Assembly: GCA_016801845.1 (NCBI GenBank)
Contig: CM028915.1
Location: 12,452,501-12,516,500, forward strand
Length of the DNA: 64,000 nucleotides
Source of the DNA: Polydactylus sextarius
Lineage: Eukaryota > Chordata > Actinopteri > Polynemidae
Direction of reading: 5' to 3'
The translations under genes and the position numbers were made by a program. Below, piece after piece: positions 1 through 11,335 of the stretch (position 1 is its first letter; each line of letters starts with the position of its first letter). The notes under the pieces were generated by a model, which did no database searches, had not been told where the DNA came from, and saw only the letters and a list, made by a program, of their open reading frames with translations.

Positions 1-555
1 ATCTTGCATCTTTCCTCTGAGAATGATTTGAGCCTGAGTTTCTAAATATTGCATGATTGCGCTCCAAGTGAGCTTGGGGTGATTACAGACGTCTATCACA
101 ACAAAAGAAATATGGGACAGTGTTGAAAGAGCCTTTGTTTCGACGTAGACAGCACATTGAGTCATATTCGAACCTGTGCTCATGTTTGCCTGTCTGTTTC
201 CAGATAATGTGGGTCATAGAAAATCCATCAAGGCAGAGAGAAGAAATGCAGAGGAAAATAGTATCCCTTATTCCACATGTGGCTGTCAGCTGCCTGACTG
301 TCAGTCTGTGTGCTCTTTTCTACTATCACAGTCTGTAATGCCTCTTATTAGCTCCAGGTCGTAGCTATCCAGCTACATTTTGTTTGCAGCTTTACCAACC
401 ACCACAGTTCCCCCCGTAGCTTGTCGAATTGGAGCTGAACACCCTGTTCTTTGTTTAGAGTCTGTGCTATGAATTATAGATACAGGAAGCTGCTCTGATA
501 TGTTACTTTCTTGGGTATGGCAAAACACACACAGGCAGGGAGGATGCAAGCCAGT

Positions 556-560
<5 letters not shown>

Positions 561-626
<66 letters not shown>
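561..626. repeat. (CA)33 microsatellite
   Basis: Uninterrupted CA dinucleotide repeat of 66 bases, read directly. The cysteine/valine and threonine/histidine open frames across it are artefacts of the repeat. Confidence 0.97.
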
Positions 627-628
<2 letters not shown>

Positions 629-2554
629 GACAGAACAATATACATTTTGTTGCAAATGTATATAAATCAAGGCAAAATCATGTATACGTAAGCTGAAAGA
701 TACACAGTGGAAAACAGAAACTTACACATACACAGAAACACATCAGGCAGCTTCCTGGGAAACTGTTTTCTTTTGTTCTAAAGGGTTTTCAGAATTGCCC
801 ACAGTGCTCCAACACCCCTGGAAATCTACTCTGGCTTTGGTTGTCTTTACTCTGACGTCAAACACACAGAAACACATACACACGATCAGGCTGTATCATA
901 CTGTCACATCAGCCTATGGGGATAAGCATGTACTATCTTGTTTTCTGCTCTTCCGTGTGGCTTTTCTAATCTGAACAATAGAGAAAACTCACTCACATTC
1001 TCAGCAGTAGGTTTTCACACATATTTTCACAAACTGAGATACTGGTCATTGCTCATTCTGTTTCTCCTCCGCTGTACTACGCCATAGTGTGGGTGTCTAC
1101 TCGCATGTGTGAGGAAGTTATTCTGAGCATGTTGGTCTCAACGTGGAAATTCCATCTCATTAGTTTCATAGTTTTAATCATTATTTCTTTCATTAATGTG
1201 ACTCCAGGTTTATTGATGAAAGCTGGGAATGTGATAACATTCACTTTAAAATAATCCAGGTGGAGCAAGAAGACCCATGAAGGACAGATTTGAAGCAACA
1301 ACCCAATGAAAAATTAACACATTTGGAAAAGTAAACAAAGGTGATAACTTTATTTCCCACCCTGTGTTTCATAGAGATGATCACAATTTACAGAAACACA
1401 TCTCAGATTAACTTTGACCTACTTTAGCTGCTTTTGCTGTTCTTGTTCAACAGTCCTGAATACAAAGGGGTTATTATCGACATTTCACATATAAGTTCTG
1501 TAATTTCCAACCGTATGCAGTCGTATGTAGCTCAACGGTTCATTTACAGTCAGACTCTTTGTATTTATTTACCGAGGTCCCAAAACCATGTAAATACTTA
1601 TAATAAAGTGTAATTTTCCTTTAAGAAAAATCCTCACCCTGTTTATTTTTTCATCTTACACCTCTGTTCAAACACAGTTATGTCTATATTTGGGAAGTCA
1701 GGGAACAAACTCCTCTGAAGCCTCAGCGCAGTGAACTCACACTCAACTCCATGATGTCACCAGGTGTCAAATCTGGAGCTTCTCCAAAGATAATAATTTG
1801 GAGGAGAAGATAAATGTGTCTGGAAAAGCACCTGAGGCCATTTTCTGGGAATACACATGCATGTTTTAGTTGAGAACTGCCAAAGCCACTAGGTATGAAA
1901 TCTCATATTAAGCAGCTGTGAGACCATAATAGGAATCTCAATTGTGAGAGCAACTCCAGGCCTCCACAGCTTTGACAAGTTGGACTCTTTCCTAATTTCT
2001 CTTCTTAATTTGGCATCTGGCTATTGTGCGTGATCACAAATATTTATTTCAACATGGTTGAGAGGTGGAAAAACAGATAAATTCTCAAATTTAATGATGT
2101 TCTTTTTAATGTCTATACAAACTGAGTAATGGTAAGTGTTGCTTACTGTGGCAGCAGTAATATTCTAAGGCCATTAGCCGGCCATGATCTGCTGCTGCAC
2201 TGCGACTGTTTTCTAAATGATATAGGAGGAGCGTGGGGGAACGGAGGAGTAAGCACTTTTGTTATCATATCCTTGTCAGATCCTCACAACCACAGCCCCC
2301 TATTACACTGCTAATAATAGAGGCAGGCTTTATCGCTTGGATCACTATCGCAGTCAGAGAGAGGGAGAAAATGAAAGAGATGCTGCTGTGCAATATTGAC
2401 AAATCTCATATTGTGATTCTTTCTTCCACAATATTGTAAGGAAGAAAGGAAACAGACAGGCAGGTAGAGAAAGATGCTGTTGGTGAAAGTCCAAAAGCAA
2501 GTTGTTATCAATGTTTGATTGGCACACAAGAGAAATGTAGGAAAAAAAAAAAAT

Positions 2555-2564
2555 TGTGTGTGTC

Positions 2565-2608
<44 letters not shown>

Positions 2609-2629
2609 TGTGTGTGTGTCTGTGTGTTT
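2555..2629. repeat. Interrupted (TG)n microsatellite
   Basis: TG repeat with TC interruptions (TGTC units), preceded by a 12-base A run. Read directly. Confidence 0.95.
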
Positions 2630-5010
2630 GCAGTATGTGCCTGTGTGCAGTCTTTGTAGTGTGTAGCTGAGCGTGTGTGGGTGGAGCCATGTTCTCTACC
2701 AGGTTGAGCTTTATCCAGTAGTGCCAGTCTGGTAGACTGATTGAGTCCCATCAAACAAGGACAAAAGAGAAAAAACAGGTTCACTTTGGAGCAGAAAGCA
2801 ATGTCCCTGTATCAAAGCCAGACTTGATCTAGAGAAGATTGCACAGGGGACTGTAGGTTAATATTGATGCGAAGGTTAGACCGTTAGGTGCAGATTAGCC
2901 AAGCAGAGATGTGAAAATGTGTTTGACCAAAACAAAATGAGATGAGATTAGATGGCGGCAGATTTTATGTGCATGGAGGCTTCTTGTTTGTTGTGGTTTC
3001 AGGTGTTCCTTGAGACGTCAGCTGACAGCTGGATGTGAAAGAGGCTGAACAGGAGACTGTTTGTTTGGCTGTGTGTGGCGTTCTTGAAGTCTGGTCTATT
3101 TGTGGAGCTGAAACAAGTCATTTTGAGGCAGCTGAAATCTCAGTAGCATATATATTTTCTGTTTTAGACTTTGTGTCAAATGTCGGCTTGAATTTAATTA
3201 TGTGTTTGACATTTATTTTTTTGTGCACAACGACTTTTAACGAGACTTTATGAGCCTATTTTTAATAACTAGGATTATGGAGTGATGTTTCCTTGGGTTA
3301 TTCAACAACTTTGATCACTAGCGTGAGTCTTTTCTGTATTGTTTGGAATGGAAAAAAAACTCACCCATAACTTGTTTCAGTGTTTGTACTTCTGCACTGT
3401 CAGAACAGTTCTGCAGAGTCTGTGCAGAGAGAGATATGAAGGCTTTGAACACACTCACACACTCACATAGACATAAATGTGTCCGTCTCTCTCTGAAACA
3501 TGCAAACACACACTGTCCATCTCCCGTTTCCCTTCTCAAACATACACTTTCACAGATATGCACACACAGACACACTGATGCAGCTCCTTTGGTCATATAT
3601 TCTCTTTGCTGTGTCAGGGAGCGCTGGCTGACTTTCCTCTCTTTGAGTGCACTTACACTGTATGTGTGTGCTCGCCCATCTCAGCGTGTTTGTGTGTGTG
3701 TTTGTAGAGGAAGTACCAGCGTGCATACATGATCACCTAAGAGTATGTATTGTGCAGAATATGTATGCACATAGGTCTGGGTTCTTGTTTGTATATTTGA
3801 GAGACTATTTCAGAAAGTTTTCTCGTCAGCTATGAATAATAAAGATAGATGGATTCAGAAACGAAAGCACTGAAACAACTGACAGTCTCGTCTTTGATGG
3901 CTTTGGGTTTTTTTTTTTTTAAACACCGAAAACCAATTAGATGGGTCAGGGGCCTGGGGAGCGCGACAGAAAAGATTCCTGTGCCACTGTTCTGTCATCA
4001 GCAGCTTCAATCAACAGTCGGGGGCGGCTAACACACTCTGTTTCTCAAACACAGACACATACATAAAAAGGACGTATGCAGAAACTACAATGGTGTTCAA
4101 GAGTTTAGTTATCTCAATGGCCCTTTAACTGCGTCTCCATTTAGCTGTCAAGTGAATTGTAAGAATGCTTTATAAATATATTAAAAAGTTAAATGTAAAT
4201 TAGATCTTAATCAGCCTCTCTTTAGACATTTAAGTAAATGTTCCAATAGCTCTTTTTGTGACTGCGTAAAACTATGGAAGCAGAAATGCTTTAAAGAATG
4301 GTTTGATATGGTGCGATTTTCTTTAGTTTTTTTATTTCTCTGCATGAAAACAAAGAAATAAATGCATTCACTAACATAATGCACAATTGATTGGCTGTGC
4401 CTTCCAACACAACAGTCCAGCCGACTTTTCTTTCAGGAGGTTCGATATTATTTTTTCAGTTCACACTTTCAGATCAGTATTAAAAAATCACCACCTGCTT
4501 TTGTGCCATTAAACCAGCTATTTTTAACATAATTTGTTCACCTTATGATTCATTGTGATCAGTGTCCTTTTCACTTTGTGGGTGTCTGTATAACTTGTAA
4601 TTTGTCTATATTTAAAAAGGACAATCATTACTGACATTCACAGAAGGTAATGATCCGCCTGAAGGGTTTTTTGCTCAGACACTGAGCAACACGTAAATAT
4701 GTCATCGCTGTGTCTGATAAATTACTGACGACGGGGGACAGTTGTTTAAATTTTGATGGCAACTTTGCGTGCCCGGTAGGTTTCCGTGATAAGGCTCAGC
4801 TTCCAGGAAAAAAAAACAAAAAAACATTGAAATCAGCTTTGCTCTGAGCTGCACAGATAGCTGTGGCCTTTTTCCTCTTTTCTCAGATAGTGTCAGTTCG
4901 ACCATTCAAACCAGCCTAATGTGCCAACCTCATCAAGGTGCATCGGCTTTGCCCTTTTCAATAATTCATCCCCCAAATTTGCAGGGAGGAGTCGAGGTTT
5001 GTCTAACAGC

Positions 5011-5200
5011 TTGCCTTACAGTGGAGCGTTTCTCCTAATTGGAGTGACATGAAGTCCCCATCGGTCAGCGCTAAATGTCATTAGAGTAGCAGCCAAATAC
5101 CATGTGCTGTTTGGGGCTAAGTCACAGTCACTAAATTGGAAGTGGCGGTATAAACTGTGGCTGACCTGACAGGGATGAATATGATTACAAGTGCCACACT
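5011..5200. promoter_or_regulatory. Candidate conserved non-coding block
   Basis: Repeat-free and moderate in GC, lying between CA-rich stretches. It contains homeodomain-like CTAATTGG and CATTAGAG sites and motifs such as GGTCAGCGCTAAATGTCATT. It has no open frame of interest. The call rests only on texture, with no alignment behind it. Confidence 0.25.
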
Positions 5201-5688
5201 CATGTACACTCACTACCAGGCATACTTTATAAACATGAACCATTTCCTTGTGCTCATTCATACAAATACAGTATAAGCCTGTGAGCCTGCATATTTCTAA
5301 ATGTTGTTACTTTTATCTGCTGTTTCTCTCTCACCCTTCATTTGTGACTTTCTCCATTCTTACACACACACACAGACACAAATACAGAAACACACAAATT
5401 CTAATGAATCACATCTTTTTGAGCCTTGCACTGCTCTCTTCATCCCCAGCTCTAACTAATGCAACACTTTAATAACCACTGTTATTCTCTTGGCGCTAAT
5501 TAGAGATTATTCAAACCCACATACACACAAACACAGACACACTTGCACATAATGTGCACACGTACATACATACAAACTGCGCCCATAGTGTCATGGAGAG
5601 GTATAATTACAAAGTCTAATTCCTGTATCGTTTTACATTATTTATGAAGTGTTGCTAGTGTCACTCTGACCTTCCTCTAATGATGCTA

Positions 5689-5691
<3 letters not shown>

Positions 5692-5719
<28 letters not shown>

Positions 5720-5732
5720 CCACACACACACA
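5692..5732. repeat. (CA)n microsatellite
   Basis: CA repeat with one CC interruption, part of a CA-rich stretch that resumes at about 5785-5802. Confidence 0.93.
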
Positions 5733-7080
5733 TGCACTCCCATGTTGTACAAGCAACATGTGCAAACAGATGTTCAGTGCACAAACACACACACACACAC
5801 AGAAAGCTGTAGCTCCATAATTCCCTCAAGTGATATGAATTTCTCCTCACATTTTAAACTACCCCTTAAAAGCCTTCTGAGTTGCTCCCAGCTGTGACTT
5901 GGTGGTGGTTCAACAGTTTGAAGGTTGCATTCATTTGCAGTTTGAATAATGTCTTTCAGAGTCAAATAAAACTGACACTGTAGCATTAAAGACAAACAAC
6001 TTATTGTTTTAAGAAGGGCAGTAGCTGCTGGCACTGCTTTTGAACATTAGCATCAGCATTGTGCATTTGATGTGAATGTTGAAGGACTACCATTTGTGAA
6101 ATCTGACAGTGCCATTGAGGCACTCTGCTCTATTTTTGATATAATAATACACAGTGTAGGTAGATTCAATGCAAATGTCTGCAGCTTCACTGTTAAAATA
6201 TTCACCAGTGGCCAAGATTATGTACTGCAGACATTTATTTATATTTTCTTAAATTTGCGTTATTCTCTTACACAAACAGTTTTTCTTCTACCATTTGTCA
6301 CAATGAAATTGCAGAGAGAGAACAAAGCAGGAGATGACAGCTTGTCAGATAGGCCAGAACAAGCAGTGGTTGTGGGTGTAGAGAGATAATCCTCATTGTT
6401 CTAAGTCTAGTACAAGTGTCAGAGCCCACTTGTTCATGTAGGCGTCCTCTGCCTCAAGGTTTCAGAGGCTTTTGCCCCTTCATACATGTATGCTTGTGTA
6501 TGTTTGGGAGTAGACACAAAAAAAGCAGCAGCGTCTATACTAATGTGTGTTCTTTCTTGAGCACATTTCACAAGTACGATATTTGTATTCTTGCACACCT
6601 TTTCATTAACACCAGACTAACTAATGTAAGGAAATGCATCCTGCAGATGATCTCCATCCCATCCTGTTGTGTATGTCAGAGCAGCTGGACTCCATGTAAT
6701 GTAAAACAGCTGGGATTTAACTTTGTTGTAAAAGAAAACAAAGATTAACAGAGACAACTGTTACACGCTTCAACTCACCAAGGCAATATTTTACTTATTT
6801 TGGTACTGAGTTGGTATTCTTTTAGGTCGCTACCATTTCACACAGTTCACAGTGAGTTCACAGTGAGTTCAAACATGATATATAAGCAGTAAAGAAAACT
6901 TGAGAGCTCACTGATCACACCTGATGAGTAAAGAACAAAGAGAAGTGCCCTGAAATGCCCTGCAAAACTTCAGCTTTTACTTTCTTATCCACAAGATTTT
7001 TTTTAAAGTGATTTTATCATCCCTACATTTAGGTCTTTTTTGTTTTTATCGGGCTGTGCCATTTCCCATCTGTAGCAAAA

Positions 7081-7220
7081 TGTCAGAAGTCCGTTGGCCT
7101 TGACCAAGCTGCTGAGGTTGGTCGCTTGGTGCTGCGCTGTAAGAGCCTGTTGCCTCTAATTAGTTTGGCTGGGTCAAATGGAGAAGATGAATCTCCCCAA
7201 GGGGAAGCAGAACATACCTA
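7081..7220. promoter_or_regulatory. Candidate conserved non-coding block
   Basis: GC-balanced, repeat-free stretch with GGCCTTGACCAAGCTGCTGA, a CTAATTAG core and TCCCCAAGGGGAAGC. The texture resembles deeply conserved vertebrate enhancers. This is an inference from composition and motif content only. Confidence 0.3.
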
Positions 7221-7672
7221 ACATTAAATACAACTTTACCTTTAAAGACTTGTGCAGTCTCCAGTGATTTTATGCGTCTTATAAATGTAAATTCTGAAGA
7301 AGAATTTGGGTACAAACTCTTTCAGTCAGGAAACTCTGGTGTCAATAAGATATAGACAGAGCTTCACTTAGCTCATACCTCTGGCATGCCTCATATTCGT
7401 AGATGCCTTCAGCTAACCAAAGCCTGTTTGGGTGTTGTAATTTTATTATGCAGAAATATGTCTCTCTGTCATTGCCATAACACACCCATCATTCATTATT
7501 TCTTCACTCCAGCTCACAAACATTCTGCAGACACACAAATAGAAACTAACCTACCCAGTGTGTGGTTTTTCAAAATTAAGACTTTTTTTTAGCACCAAGA
7601 TATTTTTATCTCAAAGCATGTTGTATGTTGTTTCCTTGTATGAGCGTGCTTCTCGCTCCTTTTTAAAACAAT

Positions 7673-7703
7673 GCAGGTGATTAAAATGACTAATCACACC
7701 TGC
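7673..7703. repeat. Small inverted repeat GCAGGTG..CACCTGC
   Basis: GCAGGTG-ATTA and TAAT-CA-CACCTGC pair around AAATGAC, leaving a two-base bulge. Each arm carries a CACCTG E-box. Confidence 0.8.
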
Positions 7704-8860
7704 AGAGCCAGAAAACAATGGACAAAGACGTTCCACAGTCTGCATGTGTTTACATGTCGGCTCTCTCTTTGTTTGGTTCTTCTACCATCTGTCAGTCCTG
7801 TCACACATCTTAAGTAAACTTGATTAGCAGGAATGTTTTTCAGTTTTTGGTCTAATGATGTGACTCACTTCACATTCTAGCTTAACCGTCCTGCAATAAT
7901 AATAAACACAGTTTCCAATTGTCAGTCAATGTTCATGTCAAAGAGTGACAAATGTGAGAAATGACTGGAATGAGTTATGGGAAACAACTATCTGATTTAT
8001 GTTTCTGAAACAGCTGTTGATGGAAGTATTGTTCTGTTTACTTAAGCAGTGGAAAAACAGGCACACATTAGGGAACATCGGTTGTTTTAAGAGAGAATAA
8101 CATAAAAACCAACCTCACTGTTATCATCTTGTATTTCTTTAAATCACATTGGGAATAAATGCACTTCATATGCACTGTGTTTCACTCACCGGATGGGATT
8201 TAGATGCGTTCAGCATCTTATTTGAATAAGCTGTCAGCTTGTTGTAAGCTTCACCCGGTCTCTATTTACTGGTCTGGTTCTCCTTGACAGTTTTCATAAA
8301 GCATTTTTACAATTATGTCCATTAAGCACAATTTGTCTTTCTGCTGAAGCAGAGTACGAAAATGACTCTAGTCTAAAACAGACTTTTGTTTGGGGTTGAT
8401 AAATGCGTGTGTGTGTGCGAGTGCGAGTGCGTGCACGTGTGCGTGTATGTGTGTGAATTTTTTTCTATGTGTGTCTGTGTGAATGCGCTTGCTTGAGTAT
8501 GCATGTCAGTCTCATTGTGACTGCCAGGGAGCTGATAGCAGGGAGTGAAGTTGACAGCAGTTTCTCCTCAGACTCGCCCGTAAACCTGGGAAGGTTCGAT
8601 AAGAGACCCAGGCTCTGAAGCCTCTATAAAGACACATCGGTGTGGAGAGCAGAATGAAGAGATAGGATTGTGAAGTGGCTAGGAAGAAGAGGAAGATGGG
8701 GTAGGGATGATGAGGATGTTAAAAAAAAAATCCTCCTCTGCCTTTTGGCAGTCGCTCCCAAGAAGGCAGTTTTCTCTCTCTCTTCCATTACGTCAAAAAT
8801 CCCCACAATCCTTTTAGTCACACCAGACATGGGAGAAGCCCTCAAAGGAAGATGGTTACC

Positions 8861-8866
8861 CACACA

Positions 8867-8902
<36 letters not shown>

Positions 8903-8911
8903 AACACACAC
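8861..8911. repeat. (CA)n microsatellite with CAAA interruptions
   Basis: CA repeat broken by AAA variants at regular points, read directly. Confidence 0.93.
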
Positions 8912-10169
8912 CACCTTTTTAAGGGTTCATCTTTGTCACCAATGGTTTGAAGTTTCTTCTATCTGAAGGCATATTTCTGTCTTGCCAGCAGCTATGTTGC
9001 TCTAACACTTCTGAAACTCTAAAGTCAACTTGAATATCCCAAATTAGGTGTCTGTAACATTAGACTGAGGTTTTGGTCCATATTCCTGTGACATTGGATC
9101 GAATTTATTATTAACACTGGCACCACTAAGGGTTTTAAATTTGAATGGCACCTCGCCACACCCCCACAGGTAAATGGTGAAGTTCAACTTGGAATAGCAT
9201 TTTCAGTGAGGCACTTAAGATGACAGAAGTCATCCACTTTTGAGAGAGACAGAAAGAAACCTCAACTTGAAACATCAGAAAAACCTTTCACCGACCTTTC
9301 CAGAGTTTGCGCAATGATGAGCTTCCTTTAGCAGAAAGCATATTTGACCCGAGATAGGGAAAGAGTGGCTGAAAAACAACTCCAGCGTTTTAAGTGTCTT
9401 GGCAGAAGCTACGCTTTTACTGTCTCTCAGTCCATGGTCGCTATCATGACTTGAGTGTGGAGACAGGAAGGGTTGAAGGTCATGCTGGTGTGTGTCTGTC
9501 TGTTTGTCTGTGTGTTAGCGTGTGCATGTGTGAGAATGCAGTTGCGTGTGAGTACTTGTGTTATCTGTGCATAGATGTGGTTGAGATTGTGTGTTTATAC
9601 GTCTGTGCACAAGAATGTGCACGTTTTCAGGTTAGAAAAACATACGTTGATGGACGCATGTAGGAGGTGGGGCAGAGGCAGAGACAGCAAAGGGTTTGAC
9701 AATGAAGACCAGAGGCAGTTGGTATGTTTTGATTTCGTCATGAAAGACTTGAGGGTAGCTGTGGAATCTGGGTGACACCTGAAGCTTCGTTTCCACCATT
9801 TTTTTTCCCCTCACTCTTTCTCACACTTCAAGGATATAGTACAATCAAAGCTTTCATGTCTGTTTTTTTTCTTCTGTTATAGATGTTGAAAGGGAGGAAA
9901 AGAATCTAGCCTGGTGCAGTGGGATGAGAAGTTAGGTCTGAGATGTTATTTTACAAGGTTGGACTTTATTTCAGGAATGCAATGTATTGGAAGCATCCTG
10001 ACATGATGTGTATTGCTATGACAAAAATGCTGGAGAAAAAAAGTTTGTCTGAATGATGGAAATTTAGATAACTTTTAGAGGTGAAATGCTTAAACTCAAT
10101 GTTACAGTATGAATAAGAACACTTTTCAACACTGATAATGAGGGTAGTCACCTCTGACAAAACAGAGTG

Positions 10170-10420
10170 ATTGTTAGATCTGGATTATTATCTGGTTCTG
10201 CACCAAACTATAAAACCTAGATATCGATCTCAGTAACATACATACATATAAGATCCAAACAAAATTTCTTGAACTGACAAAAATGCCATATCTGACATTG
10301 TTATGTGTTATGGAGTAAATATGCACCAAACTTTGAATGGATTCTTTTCTTATCCGTTCCCTCACATACCTCCACCAATTCTGTTTTATAAAATGTGATT
10401 GTATGACAGGAATTTTGTTC
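10170..10420. repeat. Decayed teleost interspersed repeat (GCACCAAACTTTG type)
   Basis: TGGATTATTATCTGGTTCTG plus CACCAAA, then GCACCAAACTTTGAATGGAT, TCTTTTCTTATCC and CATACCTCCACCAA, resembles a repeat I recall from many fish genomes (ATCTGCACCAAAATTT..GGGTTCTTCCTTGGCCCAT..CTTCCACCAAGTTTC). The copy is strongly diverged, with the core at 10322-10415. Confidence 0.45.
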
Positions 10421-10859
10421 AAATTTCAGTTTCTCTGAGTGTTATTTTATTTATTCATTTTCAATATTGTCTTAAAAGCAAAGAATGAATTTGTTGAATT
10501 TTATCCAGCCATAACTGCACAAATTCAATCTGTGAATGAAGCCTCTACATTTACCTTGGTGTGAAACTGTTTTGTCTCTGAAGTTGATGATTAATATCAT
10601 TTCAGCTGATTTGTGCAAAATATTTTTGATCACATCATTGTACTATTTGGAAGAAATTCAGTCAGTGATAACACTGATTTGTCACTAAGGTTAAACTTAG
10701 TTTCTTGCTGGGATTTACATGAGAAGATGAATACAACTTTTATGTCATAATCATGTTGCATTTTGGGTCTTTTAGTAGATGTCATAGACACAATATCTAG
10801 CTTTTCCCAGGACTGCACTCTTCCAGTTGTTTCTTCAGCCTCTGCTACTTCTTAATCTT

Positions 10860-11335
10860 CTGTTGTTACTTTATGCGTGGGTTGTCACGTCTGTCATAAG
10901 AGCCCTCTTTTGCTCCTCGTCTACTCGTGTGGTTGGTTTGCCACTAGCTGCTGTTTGCTAGCCTGGAACTTTTAAGTCCCATAGGATCGTATCTCTGCCG
11001 TTCCCGTCAAGACCTGGGATGTTGACAGATGTTTTTGTACACTGTCCCAGCCACTTAGCTATGCCTCACGGGGTACGCTGCCCCAGCTTTCATCTCACAC
11101 TCTACTGCCACTGTGCGCTGGACTGTCTCAAGGGCGTCTTTCCCCAGCCTGCACCTTGGGTCCTGTCTGCTGTGGTAGACCCCTGCCTCTCTAGATGTGA
11201 TATTAGGTGCTTTGCCAGGTGTTATTTCCAGAGCCCTCCTGTGCTGACTGTTGCCTACTGCTATGATGCCTGAGAAGAGTTTCCATGTTGTAGACAACTG
11301 TGTGCTGTTGTCTTCTTGGATCATGTCAGGTGGTA
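10860..11335. other. GC-richer patch of unknown origin
   Basis: About 475 bases clearly richer in G and C than the flanks, with overlapping open frames on both strands (84 codons on +, 11019-11273; 89 codons on -, 11055-11324). The minus-strand frame reads like ordinary protein sequence in places (for example LETVQRTVAVECEMKAG) but matches no family I recognise. It could be a decayed mobile-element coding fragment or a conserved block. Sharp boundaries with AT-rich DNA at both sides suggest an insertion. Confidence 0.35.

Larger units (their letters stand above)
1..10000. other. Non-coding section, 0-10 kb
   Basis: No gene seen. The section holds (CA)n/(TG)n tracts at 561-626, 2555-2629, 5692-5732 and 8861-8911, looser TG-rich stretches near 8404-8480 and 9487-9600, and dispersed CA-rich patches (3450-3570, 5360-5560). 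It also has a short hairpin at 7673-7703 and two low-repeat, TAAT-containing blocks (5011-5200 and 7081-7220). The remainder is unremarkable AT-rich sequence. Confidence 0.7.
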
